64,000 nt of DNA from Paractinoplanes abujensis (GCF_014204895.1 NZ_JACHMF010000001.1:4402001-4466000); one strand, 5' to 3'; positions 16,702 through 25,936 are shown, numbered from the stretch's first letter. Notes: generated by a model not told the origin, from the sequence alone. Translations and numbers: made by a program.

Positions 16702-16926
16702 ATGGACGAGCGAATCACGGTGACCGGAGCCAACGGCCGATCGGTCACCGTCACGAGGGGCCAGCGCTACTGGAAGTCCGGCGGCGAGGCCAACATCCGC
16801 GCCGAGTCAGCGGACGACATCCGCTACCAGGACCGCCGCGGGGACGAGCGCCGGGAGAGCGTCGCCTTCTTCGTCCGCAAATACGACATCGAGGGCTACA
16901 ACAGCCCTTTCCCTTTCGGCTCCTGA
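16702..16926 (+). CDS. small hypothetical protein
   Basis: A 74-aa hydrophilic protein rich in charged residues (GQRYWKSGGEANIRAESADD, then YQDRRGDERRESVAFFVRKYD). I recognise no family. The ATG at 16702 is preceded by GGGGCGGGGG about 6 bp upstream. It follows the Ntn hydrolase gene by 62 bp, and a GC hairpin lies just past its stop. Coding potential is supported by strong third-position GC and a sensible composition only. Confidence 0.6.
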   Translation: MDERITVTGANGRSVTVTRGQRYWKSGGEANIRAESADDIRYQDRRGDERRESVAFFVRKYDIEGYNSPFPFGS

Positions 16927-16934
16927 CCCCGCCG

Positions 16935-16950
16935 GGCCGCCATTGCGGCC
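16935..16950 (+). terminator. GC hairpin downstream of small gene
   Basis: GGCCGC-CATT-GCGGCC forms a perfect 6-bp stem with a four-base loop, 8 bp after the stop of the 74-aa gene. There is no clear U tract, as is common in actinomycete terminators. Confidence 0.4.
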
Positions 16951-17104
16951 GTGCTGTGTCATTTTCCGATTCCTTGATCAACGAGACGAGTGGGCCATGG
17001 TGGGGCGCGGGCCGTCTCGGTGCTCGAGCTCGACCGGGTGCTGGACGCCTCCCCGCGGGAGCTGGAGCGAACACTTCGGGCGCGGGCGGCGAAGTATCGA
17101 TGTG

Positions 17105-17698
17105 ATGCAACCTGGGATGAGGCCGGGCACGACAACCGGCTTGGTCACCGACGCCGAGCTCGTCGAGCAGGCGCGGCGGGCGCCTGAGCGGTTCGCGGCG
17201 ATCTTCGACCGCCACTATCCGGACATCTACGCGTACGTGGCGAAGCGGCTCGGGCCCGACCTCGCCGAGGACGTGGCGTCCGAGACCTTCCTGGTCGCCT
17301 TCGACCGGCGGCGCAGCTTCGATCCGGCACGTGGTGAGGTGCGGCCCTGGCTGTTCGGGATCGCGTCGAACCTGGCGGCGCGGCACGTGCGGGCGGAGAC
17401 GCGGCGGTACCGGGCGCTGGCCCGGGCCGGCGGGCAACCGGACGAGCAGTCGGGCCATGCCGACGCCGTCGCGGGGCGGCTGGACGCGGCCGCGGTCCGG
17501 GGCCGGCTGGCCGAGGCGCTGCGGCGGCTGCCCGAGCCCGTACGGGCGGTGCTGCTGCTCGTGGCGTGGGCGGGCCTGAACCAGCAGGAGGCCGCGGTGG
17601 CGCTGGGGATTCCGGCCGGCACGGCCCGGTCCCGGCTGCATCGCGCGCGACAGGAGATGCGGCAGGCATTGGACTTCGAGATCGAGGCGGACGAGTGA
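17105..17698 (+). CDS. ECF-type RNA polymerase sigma factor
   Basis: A protein of about 197 aa with sigma region 2 (FAAIFDRHYPDIYAYVAKRLG, then DLAEDVASETFLVAFDRR) and region 4 (LRRLPEPVRAVLLLVAWAGL, then QQEAAVALGIPAGTARSRLHRARQ). It should direct RNA polymerase to a small regulon in response to a signal. Its stop overlaps the ATG of the next gene by one base (TGATG), so they are coupled. That neighbour is a membrane-anchored CU044_5270 protein, a common partner of this sigma group. GTG 17102, ATG 17105 and ATG 17120 are all possible starts. Confidence 0.92.
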   Translation: MQPGMRPGTTTGLVTDAELVEQARRAPERFAAIFDRHYPDIYAYVAKRLGPDLAEDVASETFLVAFDRRRSFDPARGEVRPWLFGIASNLAARHVRAETRRYRALARAGGQPDEQSGHADAVAGRLDAAAVRGRLAEALRRLPEPVRAVLLLVAWAGLNQQEAAVALGIPAGTARSRLHRARQEMRQALDFEIEADE

Positions 17699-18675
17699 TG
17701 GACGAGATGAGCATGCTGCGGGAGACCTTCGAGACCGGCGAGGCGCCCCCGGCGGCAGCACAGCAGCGCGCCCGCGCCGCCCTGCAGAGCCGGATCGTTG
17801 CGCCGGCCGGACGCCGCCGGTGGTGGCGGGTGGCCGTGCCGATCGGGGCCGGCGTGGCCACCGCGGCGGCCGTCGTCGCCGCGTTCAGCCTCAACGGCGC
17901 CGACCGGCCCGACGTGACCACCCCGCCGCAAGCGCGGCAACCAGTGGCGGCGGTGCCCTACCTCAAGCCGGTCAGCGCCCAGCAGTACTTCGAGAACGCG
18001 GCGTGGACGGCCGAGCGGAAGCAGTGGACCGACCCCACGCCCGAGCAGTTCATGTATGTCGAGACGCGGGAACTGCGCAACCCGCCGTCAGTGGAGAACC
18101 GCCGGCCCAACGGCGCGCTGGTTCCCGGTAAGGCGAAATACCGCACGGTCCAGCTGTGGGACCGGGTCGACGGCCAGGTGCAGGGGACCATCAAGAACGG
18201 CAAGCTCGTCGTCGCGAAGCAGGGCGACGGGGGAGGTTACTGGGGCCGGCTCACCTGGTCGCAGATCGCCGGGTTGACCACTCCGGCGGCGGTGCGGAAG
18301 TTCACCGTCGACCCCGGCGGGCCGGTCGGCATGGACGTCGACGCGCTGGCCGGCCAGTACGTGCTGCCCCCGGCCGTGCAGGCGGCGATCTTCCGCTACC
18401 TCGCGCAGCAGCCCGGCATGAGGGTCAACGCGAACGCCACCAACCTCGACGGCCGGCCCGCGATCGGCCTGGGCCGGGTCCTCGAGGGCTACCTGTCCCA
18501 GGAACTGCTGTTCGACAAGCAGACCTACGCCCTGATCGGCGAGCGCATGATCGCGGTGGCCGACCACGTGAACCGCGCCGACGACGGCACCTCGTACACG
18601 AAGGAGGGCGACTTGTTCCGGCAGGTGATGTATCGCAAGGCCGTCATCGTCGACAAGCCGGGCGAGACCTCCTGA
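17698..18675 (+). CDS. CU044_5270-family membrane-anchored protein (sigma partner)
   Basis: A 325-aa protein with a cytoplasmic N-terminus of about 40 residues, one membrane helix (about 43-65, RVAVPIGAGVATAAAVVAAF) and an about 260-residue extracellular domain. It fits the CU044_5270 family, which is encoded directly after ECF sigma factors in many actinomycetes. By position it may restrain the sigma factor or sense an envelope signal. No zinc-binding anti-sigma motif is seen, so the anti-sigma role is inference. The start overlaps the sigma stop by one base. Confidence 0.8.
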   Translation: MDEMSMLRETFETGEAPPAAAQQRARAALQSRIVAPAGRRRWWRVAVPIGAGVATAAAVVAAFSLNGADRPDVTTPPQARQPVAAVPYLKPVSAQQYFENAAWTAERKQWTDPTPEQFMYVETRELRNPPSVENRRPNGALVPGKAKYRTVQLWDRVDGQVQGTIKNGKLVVAKQGDGGGYWGRLTWSQIAGLTTPAAVRKFTVDPGGPVGMDVDALAGQYVLPPAVQAAIFRYLAQQPGMRVNANATNLDGRPAIGLGRVLEGYLSQELLFDKQTYALIGERMIAVADHVNRADDGTSYTKEGDLFRQVMYRKAVIVDKPGETS

Positions 18676-18788
18676 CGCGACTGTCGACGCCGAGGCCACG
18701 ATCACCGGGGAGGTCGTGTCAGCGCCGTGTCAGGGCGGTGACGGTGACCCGGGCGAGTCTTGCCGGGTCACCACCGTCAGGAGGAACC

Positions 18789-19463
18789 TTGAACACCATT
18801 CGTCAGGCCCGCAGCGCCGGGGCGGCCCTGGTCACCAGCGGTGCCGTCTACTTCGTGGCCGAGTTCATCGCGGCCGCGGCGTGGACGGACCCGCCGTACA
18901 GCTACACCCACCACTTCATCAGCAACCTCGGCGTGCACGGCCCGATCACCGTGTTCGATCAGTTCATCTTCTCGCCGCTGGCGTGGGTGATGAACCTCGG
19001 CTTCCTGGTGTCGGGTCTCGCCGCGCTGGCCGGCGTGGTCCTGCTGCGGGGGTTGCCCGGTCGCCGCCGAGGGCCGCTGGTCGCGACCGCGCTGGTGCTG
19101 GCGGCCGGGATGGGCCTGGTGGCGCTCTTCCCGGGAACAGGCGACGACGGCACCACCGACTATCACGGATTCGGCGCCCTCGCGGCTTTCGTCTCCGGCA
19201 ACGTGCTCGTCGCCCTGCTCGGCCGGGCGCACCGGCTTCTCGACGTCTCGCCCGGAATCGGCCGGGCCCTGGTGGTGCTGGGCACGGCCGGCCCGGTCTC
19301 GCTGGTCGCCTTCGGCGCCGTCCTCGCCTCGGACGCGGGTGTCCTCATCGGCCTGTTCGAGCGCGGCATCATCTATCCCTTCCTGATCGGCTTCATCCTC
19401 CTGGGGTCGGCCTTGCGCCGGGAGCCGGCCCGTTCCGCGCCGCGAAGCAGCCGAGCGGTGTAG
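18789..19463 (+). CDS. DUF998-family membrane protein
   Basis: A 224-aa integral membrane protein with about six hydrophobic helices and the family-like N-terminus (GAVYFVAEFIAAAAWTDPPYSYTHHFISNLG) and FPGTGDDGTTDYHGFGALAAF loop that resemble DUF998 proteins. The function of the family is unknown. The start is TTG at 18789 with AGGAGG five bases upstream. It is not coupled to the sigma operon (113 bp gap) and is convergent with the beta-lactamase-like gene. Confidence 0.82.
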   Translation: MNTIRQARSAGAALVTSGAVYFVAEFIAAAAWTDPPYSYTHHFISNLGVHGPITVFDQFIFSPLAWVMNLGFLVSGLAALAGVVLLRGLPGRRRGPLVATALVLAAGMGLVALFPGTGDDGTTDYHGFGALAAFVSGNVLVALLGRAHRLLDVSPGIGRALVVLGTAGPVSLVAFGAVLASDAGVLIGLFERGIIYPFLIGFILLGSALRREPARSAPRSSRAV

Positions 19464-19476
19464 CGGCCGCCCTGGT

Positions 19477-20781
19477 TCATGACCGCGAGACAGCCCGCCG
19501 CACGCGGTGGTGCGCGATGCGAGCCGCGGCGAGGATCGCCAGGATCGCGACGACGACAGCGGCCCAGCCGAGGTCGGGCGCCCACAGCAGGGCCAGGCCG
19601 AGGTCACCGCCGAGCAGTACGGGCAGCCCCAGCGTGACGGCGCCGGCCAGCCCGAGGCATCCGACGACGGCCAGGACACTCGCGACCGGGCGCACCAGGA
19701 GGGCCACCAGCAGCACGGCCACCACCACCAGCACGAGCAGCGTGAGGCCGAACAGGGGGTCGCCACCGGCCGGTTGCACGGCTTTGCCCTGGATCATCCG
19801 GGCCACGTTGAAGCCCAGGCCGGTCAGCGCGCCGTCCCGAGCCAGGCTGTAGCTGTCGGCCAGCACCACCACGGCGAGGTCGGCGTCCGGCAGCAGCACG
19901 ACGTGCGCGAAGAAGCCGGGGGTGGCGCCGGCATGCCACACCGTTCGGGTGCCGTCCGTCCGGGTGTCGCGCCAGCCCAGGCCGTATCCGCCCGCGGTCT
20001 GCCCGGTGTGCATCTCGCTGTGCCGTCCGCCCAGGTGGTCCCGTGCGAACCGGGCCATGTCGTCCAGGCTCGCCGCGACATAGCCGTACGGGACCCCGGA
20101 CGTGTCGTAACCACGGTCGAAGGGGCGCGGGTGGCCGAACCAGTAGCGATGCCCGGCGGGCAGCCCCACCCGCTCGGCGTCGGCCTCGGTGGCGGCGGCG
20201 TGGGTCATGCCGAGCGGCTGGAAGATCTCCGAGCGCAGGAATTCCCCGTACGGCTTCCCGGACACGGTTTCCACGAGCGCACCCAGCACCATGTAGTTCG
20301 CGTCGCTGTACTCGTGGGCCGTGCCGGGCGGGCGGGCCGGTTCGACGCCGGCCAGGTCGCGCACCGATCGGGCCAGGCCGTCGGCGCTGTTGTCGAACCG
20401 GTCGGTGCGACTCGCCCACTGGGCCAGCCCGCTGGTGTGGGTGAGCAGGTGCCGCACGGTGATCCGGGCCGCGGCGTCGTCGTCGGCCAGGTCGAACCAG
20501 GGCACGTGCCGCCGTACGGGATCGTCGAGATCGACCCGGCCCGACTCGACCAGCCGCATGACCGCCTGCGCGGTGATCGGCTTGGACACCGACCCGATCA
20601 GGAAGGGCGTGCCGGTCCCGACGCCCCAGGCACCCTGCTCGATCACCCCATGCGGGCTGACCACCGCATACGCCAGCCCGGGTATGCGCAGTCCGGCCTG
20701 CTCGCGGCGGAGATAGTCCTCGATCCCGCTGGGTGGAGCCGGCACCAGCGCGAAGGCCGCCAGGAGAGCCGTCAGGAACAT
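19477..20781 (-). CDS. class C beta-lactamase-family serine hydrolase with C-terminal membrane helices
   Basis: A protein of about 434 aa with an N-terminal hydrophobic signal (MFLTALLAAFALVP), a serine beta-lactamase/DD-peptidase fold with the SxxK motif SVSK (LIGSVSKPITAQAV) and a YSD tyrosine motif (HEYSDANYMVLG). A WHAG stretch (TVWHAGATPGFFAH) stands in place of the usual KTG/HTG. Three to four C-terminal transmembrane helices follow. Such proteins hydrolyse peptides or esters at the membrane exterior. True beta-lactam resistance is not implied. The start is ATG 20781 or GTG 20787. It is divergent from a TetR gene, with palindromes between, so regulation by that TetR is likely. Confidence 0.88.
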   Translation of the reverse strand: MFLTALLAAFALVPAPPSGIEDYLRREQAGLRIPGLAYAVVSPHGVIEQGAWGVGTGTPFLIGSVSKPITAQAVMRLVESGRVDLDDPVRRHVPWFDLADDDAAARITVRHLLTHTSGLAQWASRTDRFDNSADGLARSVRDLAGVEPARPPGTAHEYSDANYMVLGALVETVSGKPYGEFLRSEIFQPLGMTHAAATEADAERVGLPAGHRYWFGHPRPFDRGYDTSGVPYGYVAASLDDMARFARDHLGGRHSEMHTGQTAGGYGLGWRDTRTDGTRTVWHAGATPGFFAHVVLLPDADLAVVVLADSYSLARDGALTGLGFNVARMIQGKAVQPAGGDPLFGLTLLVLVVVAVLLVALLVRPVASVLAVVGCLGLAGAVTLGLPVLLGGDLGLALLWAPDLGWAAVVVAILAILAAARIAHHRVRRAVSRS

Positions 20782-20805
20782 CGGCACATCATCACCCCAA
20801 TAATC

Positions 20806-20852
20806 GTATGGCTGTATGGTTATCGAGGTATACCGTATCGCGATATGGTTAT
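20806..20852. promoter_or_regulatory. AT-rich TetR operator region
   Basis: Between the divergent serine-hydrolase and TetR genes there is an island of unusually AT-rich sequence. It has perfect palindromes GGTATACC (20827-20834) and TATCGCGATA (20836-20845), and three direct copies of rTATGGyTrT (20806-20815, 20814-20823, 20843-20852). It probably holds both promoters and the operator of the adjacent TetR protein. Confidence 0.6.
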
Positions 20853-20855
20853 GCA

Positions 20856-21482
20856 ATGGCACGCACCGCTGATCACGACGCCCGCCGGCAGCAAGTGGCC
20901 GAGGCGGTCGAGCGTCTAGTCGCGTCCGAGGGCTACGACGCCGTCACCGTGGCCAAGACCGCGGCCGCCGCGGGCATCTCGGTCGGGCTGGTGCAGCACT
21001 ACTTCCCCAGCAAGGACGACATGCTGCTGCACGCCTTCACGCACGTCCGCGAGCGCACCGAGCGCCGGGTGCTGGCCGACGCCGAGCGGGCCGACCAGGC
21101 CGGCGCGCGCATCGAGCAGATCCTGCTGGGCGCGCTGACCGAGCTGCTGCCGCTGGACGACCGCCGCCGCCGCGAGTGCCGGGTCGAGCTGGCCTTCACC
21201 GGGCGCGCGGTGGACAACCCGCGGGTCGCGGAGGCGCTCGGCCGGGGCAACGCCCACCTGCGGGCGACGCTGGCCCGGGCGATCCGCAACGGCAAGGAGT
21301 GCGGCGAGGTCCCGGCCAGCACCGACGAACAGGCCGAGGCCGCCCGTACGCTGGCCGTGCTCGACGGGCTCAAACTGCACGCCTACACCGAGCCCGCGAC
21401 CATGACCGCCGACGCCGCCCGGGCCGCGCTGGCCGGCGAGCTGGCCCGCGTGTTCACCGGCGAGTGTCATCACCGGGACTGA
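20856..21482 (+). CDS. TetR-family regulator
   Basis: A 208-aa regulator with the TetR N-terminal helix-turn-helix (ARRQQVAEAVERLVASEGYD, then AVTVAKTAAAAGISVGLVQHYFPSKDDML). The rest is the helical ligand and dimer domain. It is transcribed away from the serine hydrolase gene, and only 75 bp containing palindromes lie between, so autoregulation plus control of that hydrolase is likely. Its end overlaps the convergent antiporter gene by 29 bp. Confidence 0.93.
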   Translation: MARTADHDARRQQVAEAVERLVASEGYDAVTVAKTAAAAGISVGLVQHYFPSKDDMLLHAFTHVRERTERRVLADAERADQAGARIEQILLGALTELLPLDDRRRRECRVELAFTGRAVDNPRVAEALGRGNAHLRATLARAIRNGKECGEVPASTDEQAEAARTLAVLDGLKLHAYTEPATMTADAARAALAGELARVFTGECHHRD

Positions 21483-23046
21483 TGCTGCCGAAGGTGTGGT
21501 GGCGCAGCTGGACCTCCTCGAAGTCCAGCGTGGTCTGGATGCTCTGCAGCACCTCGTCGTCGATGACGCCCTCGTCGCGCAGCCGGACGACGGTGGCGTG
21601 CTTGTGCGCGATCGCGGCCAGCCGCAGCCGCCGGTCCTGCTCCTCGCGGCGGCGCGCGCCGTCGCCGTTGTCGGGCCCGTCGGAGCGCAGGATGCCCAGC
21701 CGCCGGCTGAACTCGTGCCGCAACTCGTCGGCCACCTCGCGGTCCGCGCCGACCTCACCCGCCAGCTCGGGCAGCGCGGCCATGGCCTCCTCGCCCGCGG
21801 TGATCTCGGCCCGGTGCCGTTCCCGCTCGGCCTCGCCGTCGTCGGCCAGCCGGGCCCAGCGCACGATCCGCGGCAGCAGCGGCGCCTGCACGACCAGCGT
21901 CACCGCGATCACCCCGGCGGTCACGAAGACGATCACGTCGCGGCCGGGCAGGCTCTCCGGCACGGCCAGCGCGGCGGCCAGCGAGACCGCGCCCCGGAAA
22001 CCGGCCGAGGCCACGACCGTACGGGGCCGGGCGCCCAGCCGCAGCTCGCGTTGCCGGGGCCTGCGGTCGATCAGGCGGATCACGTACGGGCTGGTGAACA
22101 GCCAGGCGAAGCGCACCCCGATGACCGCCGCCGACACCGCGACCACGGCCACGAGCGCCTGCGCCAGGCCGACCGTGCTCAGATCCCGTACGGCGGCTTG
22201 CACTTCCAGGCCGACCAGCACGAACAGCGCCGCGTTGGCCAGCGCGGTCAGGAAGGCCATCACGGTCTGCACGTACTGCCGGGCGTCGGCCGTGAACAGG
22301 CGGGGCGAGGCCCGGCTCACCCACAGGCCGCTGACCACCACGGCCAGCACCCCCGAGGCCCCGGCCTCCTCGGCGACCAGATACGCGGCCAGGGGCGTGG
22401 CCAGCGCGACGATGTTGTGCTGGAAGGGGTCGTCGAGCCGCTTGCGGGCCTGCACGCTGAGCCAGGCCAGCGCGAACCCGATCGCGATGCCGCCCACGTA
22501 GGCCAGCACGAACCGGCCGGACACACTGGCCAGCCCGACGTGTTCCTCGCCCAGGGTGACACCGACCGCGAGCGCGTAGATGACCAGCGCCGTGCCGTCG
22601 TTGACCAGGCTCTCGGCCCGCAGCGTGGTGGCGATCCGGCGGGGCAGCGAGCGGCCCAGCACCCCGACGGCGGTGGCGTCGGTCGGCGCGACGGCCGCGC
22701 CCAGCACCCAGGCCGGACCCCACGGCATGCCCAGCAGATGCGCGGCGGTCGCGGCGACGGCGGCCGTGGCGGCCACCAGCACCGTGCTGAGCAGCAGGAT
22801 CGCGCGCAGGTTGGTGCGGATCTCGCGCAGCGACGACGTGAAGCTCTCCCAGTAGAGCAGCACCGGCAGGAACAGCAGCAGCACGGCCTCGGGCGGCAGG
22901 TGCGCCGACCGCAGCGCCGGAATGAAGCCGAGCAGCACCCCGGCCAGGAGCAGCAGCGCGGGCGGCGCGATCCGGAACTGCCGGGCGACGCTCGTGCAGA
23001 CCAGGACGGCGACCCCGACCGAGACCGCGAGCAGCAGACTGAGCAC
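21454..23046 (-). CDS. CPA1-type Na+/H+ antiporter
   Basis: A 530-aa membrane protein with about twelve hydrophobic helices and a cytoplasmic tail of about 110 charged residues. The transport core motifs are visible: FLPVLLYWESF, LGAAVAPTDATAVGVLG and ESLVNDGTALVIYAL contain the conserved Asp/Asn pair of CPA1 exchangers. It should exchange Na+ or K+ for protons for pH or salt balance. The start is at the beginning of the first hydrophobic segment. It is convergent with TetR and followed by no gene of related function. Confidence 0.93.
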   Translation of the reverse strand: MLSLLLAVSVGVAVLVCTSVARQFRIAPPALLLLAGVLLGFIPALRSAHLPPEAVLLLFLPVLLYWESFTSSLREIRTNLRAILLLSTVLVAATAAVAATAAHLLGMPWGPAWVLGAAVAPTDATAVGVLGRSLPRRIATTLRAESLVNDGTALVIYALAVGVTLGEEHVGLASVSGRFVLAYVGGIAIGFALAWLSVQARKRLDDPFQHNIVALATPLAAYLVAEEAGASGVLAVVVSGLWVSRASPRLFTADARQYVQTVMAFLTALANAALFVLVGLEVQAAVRDLSTVGLAQALVAVVAVSAAVIGVRFAWLFTSPYVIRLIDRRPRQRELRLGARPRTVVASAGFRGAVSLAAALAVPESLPGRDVIVFVTAGVIAVTLVVQAPLLPRIVRWARLADDGEAERERHRAEITAGEEAMAALPELAGEVGADREVADELRHEFSRRLGILRSDGPDNGDGARRREEQDRRLRLAAIAHKHATVVRLRDEGVIDDEVLQSIQTTLDFEEVQLRHHTFGSISPGDDTRR

Positions 23047-23069
23047 GCGGCGACGCTACCCCGTACGGG

Positions 23070-24410
23070 TCAGCCGATAACCTTTCCCGGATTGAACAGA
23101 TTCAACGGGTCGAGCGTCTGCTTCACGGCGACCTGCATGGCCAGCACCGCGGGCGACAGCTCCTGCCGCATGCCGGCCCGCTTGAGCAGGCCGACACCGT
23201 GCTCGCCGGTGACCGTGCCGCCGAGCGCGATGGCGGCGCTCAGCATGTCCTCGAAGGCGGCCTGCGCGGCCCGCTTGGCCTGTTCGTCACCGGCCGGGGC
23301 CAGGATCAGCGGGTGCAGGTTGCCGTCGCCGGCGTGCGCGATGGTGGCGATCGTCGAACCGTGCCGGGCCGCGATCTCCTCGATCGACGCGAGCATCCGC
23401 GGCACCTTCGAGCGGGGCACACAGATGTCCTCGGTCAGCACCGGGCTCAACCGCTCCAGGGCCGGGTAGGCCAGGCGGCGCGCGGCGAACAGCGCTTCCG
23501 CCTCGACCTCGTCGGTGGACTGCTCGGCCCACAGCGCCCCCGCGGCCCGGAACACCTCGGCCACCGCGGTGGCCTCCTCGTCGCCCGGGGTGTCGAGCTG
23601 GGCCAGCAGCAGCGCCGCGGCGTCGGCCTCCAGACCCAGGTGCTTCCACTCCTCGACGGCCCGCAGACAGGTGCGGTCGAGCAGCTCCAGCGCGGCCGGC
23701 ACCAACCCGGCCCGGGTGATCGCGGCGACCGCCTCCCCCGCCGCCACCACGCTGCCGAACGCGCCGACCACGGTGCGCGGCGCCTCCTTGCGGGCGGGCC
23801 GCAGCCGTACGGTGATCTCGGTGATCACCCCGAACGTGCCCTCCGAGCCGGTGAAGAGACCGGCCAGGTCGTAGCCCGCGACGCCTTTGGTGGTCCGCCG
23901 GCCGAGCTTGACCACCGTCCCGTACGCCCCGGCGGGCCCGCCCACGACGGCTTCCAGCCCGAGCACGTAGTCACGGGTCACGCCGTACTTGAGGCAGCAC
24001 AGGCCGCCCGCGTTGGTCGACACGTTGCCGCCGATCGTCGACCAGGGCGCGCTGGCCGGGTCGGGCGGATACCACAACCCGTGCGCGGCGACGGCCTTCT
24101 TCAGATCGTCGTTGATCACCCCCGGCTGCACGGTGGCGGTCAGGTTCTCGGTGTCGATCTCCACGATCCGGTTCATCTTCGACAGGTCGAGGATCATCGC
24201 CCCGTCGACCGCGTTGGCCCCGCCCGACAACCCGGTGCCGGCGCCACGCGGCACGATCGGGATGCCCCGCTCGGCGCAGTGGGCCACCACCTCCTGCACG
24301 TCCGCCGTGGTCAGCGGGCGCACCGCGCCGACCGGCCGCCCGTACGGGGCCCACTCCGCGTCGTCGTGGCTGAGGCTCTCCAGCACATCGGGGTCGTCGA
24401 TGACGTTCAC
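23070..24410 (-). CDS. FAD-linked oxidase, GlcD/D-lactate dehydrogenase-like
   Basis: A 446-aa flavoprotein of the VAO fold. The FAD-binding region has PRGAGTGLSGGANAVDGAM and GGNVSTNAGGLCCLKYGVTRDYVLG, the middle has the family's GSEGTFGVITEITVRL, and the C-terminus has HAGDGNLHP and TGEHGVGLLKR with the catalytic His. It probably oxidises a 2-hydroxy acid such as glycolate or D-lactate and passes electrons to quinone or another carrier. No GlcE/GlcF partner is adjacent. The start is GTG 24410 with GGAG about 8 nt upstream. The cleanly conserved N-terminus begins VNVIDDPDVLESLSHDDAEW. Confidence 0.92.
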   Translation of the reverse strand: MNVIDDPDVLESLSHDDAEWAPYGRPVGAVRPLTTADVQEVVAHCAERGIPIVPRGAGTGLSGGANAVDGAMILDLSKMNRIVEIDTENLTATVQPGVINDDLKKAVAAHGLWYPPDPASAPWSTIGGNVSTNAGGLCCLKYGVTRDYVLGLEAVVGGPAGAYGTVVKLGRRTTKGVAGYDLAGLFTGSEGTFGVITEITVRLRPARKEAPRTVVGAFGSVVAAGEAVAAITRAGLVPAALELLDRTCLRAVEEWKHLGLEADAAALLLAQLDTPGDEEATAVAEVFRAAGALWAEQSTDEVEAEALFAARRLAYPALERLSPVLTEDICVPRSKVPRMLASIEEIAARHGSTIATIAHAGDGNLHPLILAPAGDEQAKRAAQAAFEDMLSAAIALGGTVTGEHGVGLLKRAGMRQELSPAVLAMQVAVKQTLDPLNLFNPGKVIG

Positions 24411-24574
24411 TTGAGGAACTCCAGGATCGCGGCGTCGGTCAGTACCAGCGACCCTACGCCCGCCCCGACCGCCGGCCCTGCCGCACGACTCCCACGACTC
24501 CCGGCTCGCGCGAACCGTCCGGCCGGCGCCCACCCGGGCTGTCACAAACTGGCGTGGCCGGCTGTCACTGTGGC

Positions 24575-25060
24575 ATGAACCTCGAATCGGCCCGCCGGTG
24601 GTTGCGGGGTGGCCTGTACACGCTGGCCGCCCTGCAGACGTTTGTCTCGCTCTGGCAGTACTTCCTGCCGCGCTCGTTCTTCGACGACTTTCCGACCGTG
24701 AAGCTCGACCCGCCGTACAACGAGCACCTTCTGACCGACGTCGGTGGGCTCGGGCTGGCCCTGGCCGCGACGCTGGCGATCGCCGCCTGGCTGGTCGACA
24801 CCAGGGTGGCCCTGGCCGCGCTGACCGGCTATCTGGTCTACGCGGCCACGCATTTCGCCTATCACGTGACGCATTTCGCCGACTTCTCGCTGGGTGAGGC
24901 CCTGGGCGTCGGCACCGGCCTGGGCCTGGAGGTGGTGCTCGCTCTGCTGCTGCTCCACACCGCCCGGCTGCTGTTGCGGGCCGGGCGGGCGATGGCCGGC
25001 GTGGACGGCCCGGGCCGCTCAGACGGGGAACGTCACGCCGGTGAGGGTTTCGGAGACTGA
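24575..25060 (+). CDS. four-helix membrane protein, unknown function
   Basis: A 161-aa integral membrane protein with four predicted helices and the loop LPRSFFDDFPTVKLDPPYNEHLLTDVG between helices 1 and 2. It resembles small uncharacterised actinomycete membrane proteins, but I cannot name a family. The ATG at 24575 is chosen because it precedes the first helix. No clear Shine-Dalgarno is seen, so it may be leaderless. The last 42 bp overlap the convergent SDR gene. Confidence 0.75.
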   Translation: MNLESARRWLRGGLYTLAALQTFVSLWQYFLPRSFFDDFPTVKLDPPYNEHLLTDVGGLGLALAATLAIAAWLVDTRVALAALTGYLVYAATHFAYHVTHFADFSLGEALGVGTGLGLEVVLALLLLHTARLLLRAGRAMAGVDGPGRSDGERHAGEGFGD

Positions 25061-25921
25061 CCACAGGCGTCGCTGGACGTCGGTGTCGTGGGAGGCGGGG
25101 CTGGAGGCGACGAGGCGCGGGTAGCCGCGTGCCTCGGCGCGGCCGTCGGGGCCGTAGTACTGAGCGCCGAGCACCTCGGGGCCGGTGGCGGCGCGCAGCG
25201 TCGGCAGGGCGCCCATCGCGGGTGGCTGGGTGAGCAGCGGCGCGAGCAGGCCCAGCGGCAGGCGGAGCCAGGCGGGGGTGTTGCGGGCCAGCTCGGTGTT
25301 CGCCGTGCCGGGGTGCGCGGCGACCGCGATCGGGGTGGTGCCGCGGGCCGCGAGGCGGCGTTGCAGCTCGTACGTGAACATCAGGTTGGCCAGTTTGGAC
25401 TGCCCGTAAGCGCCGGCCCGGCTGTACGACCGCTCCCACTGCAGGTCGTCGAAGTGGATCGCGGCCTGGATGCGGTGGCCGGTGCTGCTGACCGTCACCA
25501 CCCGCGCGCCGGGGACGGGCAGGATCAGGTCGAGCAGCAGGCCGGTGAGCGCGAAGTGGCCGAGGTGGTTGGTGCCGAACTGCAGCTCGAAGCCGTCGCG
25601 GGTGGTCAGCTTCGGGGTGTACATGACACCCGCGTTGTTGATCAGCAGGTCGATGCGCGGGTGGGTGACGTGCAGCGTGGCGGCGGCGGCGCGCACCGAG
25701 TCCAGCGAGCTCAGGTCGAGTTCCTGCACGGTCACGTCGCCGGCGATCCGGTTCGCGGCCTGCTTGCCTTTCTCCACGTCGCGCACGGCCATGACCACCG
25801 TCGCTCCGTGCTCGGCCAGCGCCCGGGCGGTCTCGTAGCCCAGCCCGGTGTTGGCGCCGGTCACCACCGCGACCCGCCCCCGCTGGCTGGGGATGTTCCG
25901 TTCGGTCCAGTTCTCGCTCAT
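25019..25921 (-). CDS. short-chain dehydrogenase/reductase
   Basis: A 300-aa SDR of the retinol-dehydrogenase-like type. It has the cofactor motif TGANTGLG, NNAG (LLINNAGVMYTPK), catalytic Ser (TVSSTGHR) and YxxxK (YGQSK). NRxxD-like signatures and the Arg in MAVRDVEKG suggest NADP(H) preference. The substrate is unknown. The ATG at 25921 has GGAGAG upstream. It faces a TetR gene across about 100 bp with three operator-like repeats, so it is very likely the TetR target. Confidence 0.92.
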   Translation of the reverse strand: MSENWTERNIPSQRGRVAVVTGANTGLGYETARALAEHGATVVMAVRDVEKGKQAANRIAGDVTVQELDLSSLDSVRAAAATLHVTHPRIDLLINNAGVMYTPKLTTRDGFELQFGTNHLGHFALTGLLLDLILPVPGARVVTVSSTGHRIQAAIHFDDLQWERSYSRAGAYGQSKLANLMFTYELQRRLAARGTTPIAVAAHPGTANTELARNTPAWLRLPLGLLAPLLTQPPAMGALPTLRAATGPEVLGAQYYGPDGRAEARGYPRLVASSPASHDTDVQRRLWSVSETLTGVTFPV

Positions 25922-25936
25922 GTCGCTCTCCTCTAA

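Noticed and set aside
19477..20781. Reading the class C beta-lactamase-like gene as antibiotic resistance
   Set aside because: The family mostly contains peptidases and esterases. The C-terminal membrane helices and the missing KTG motif argue against a true beta-lactamase.
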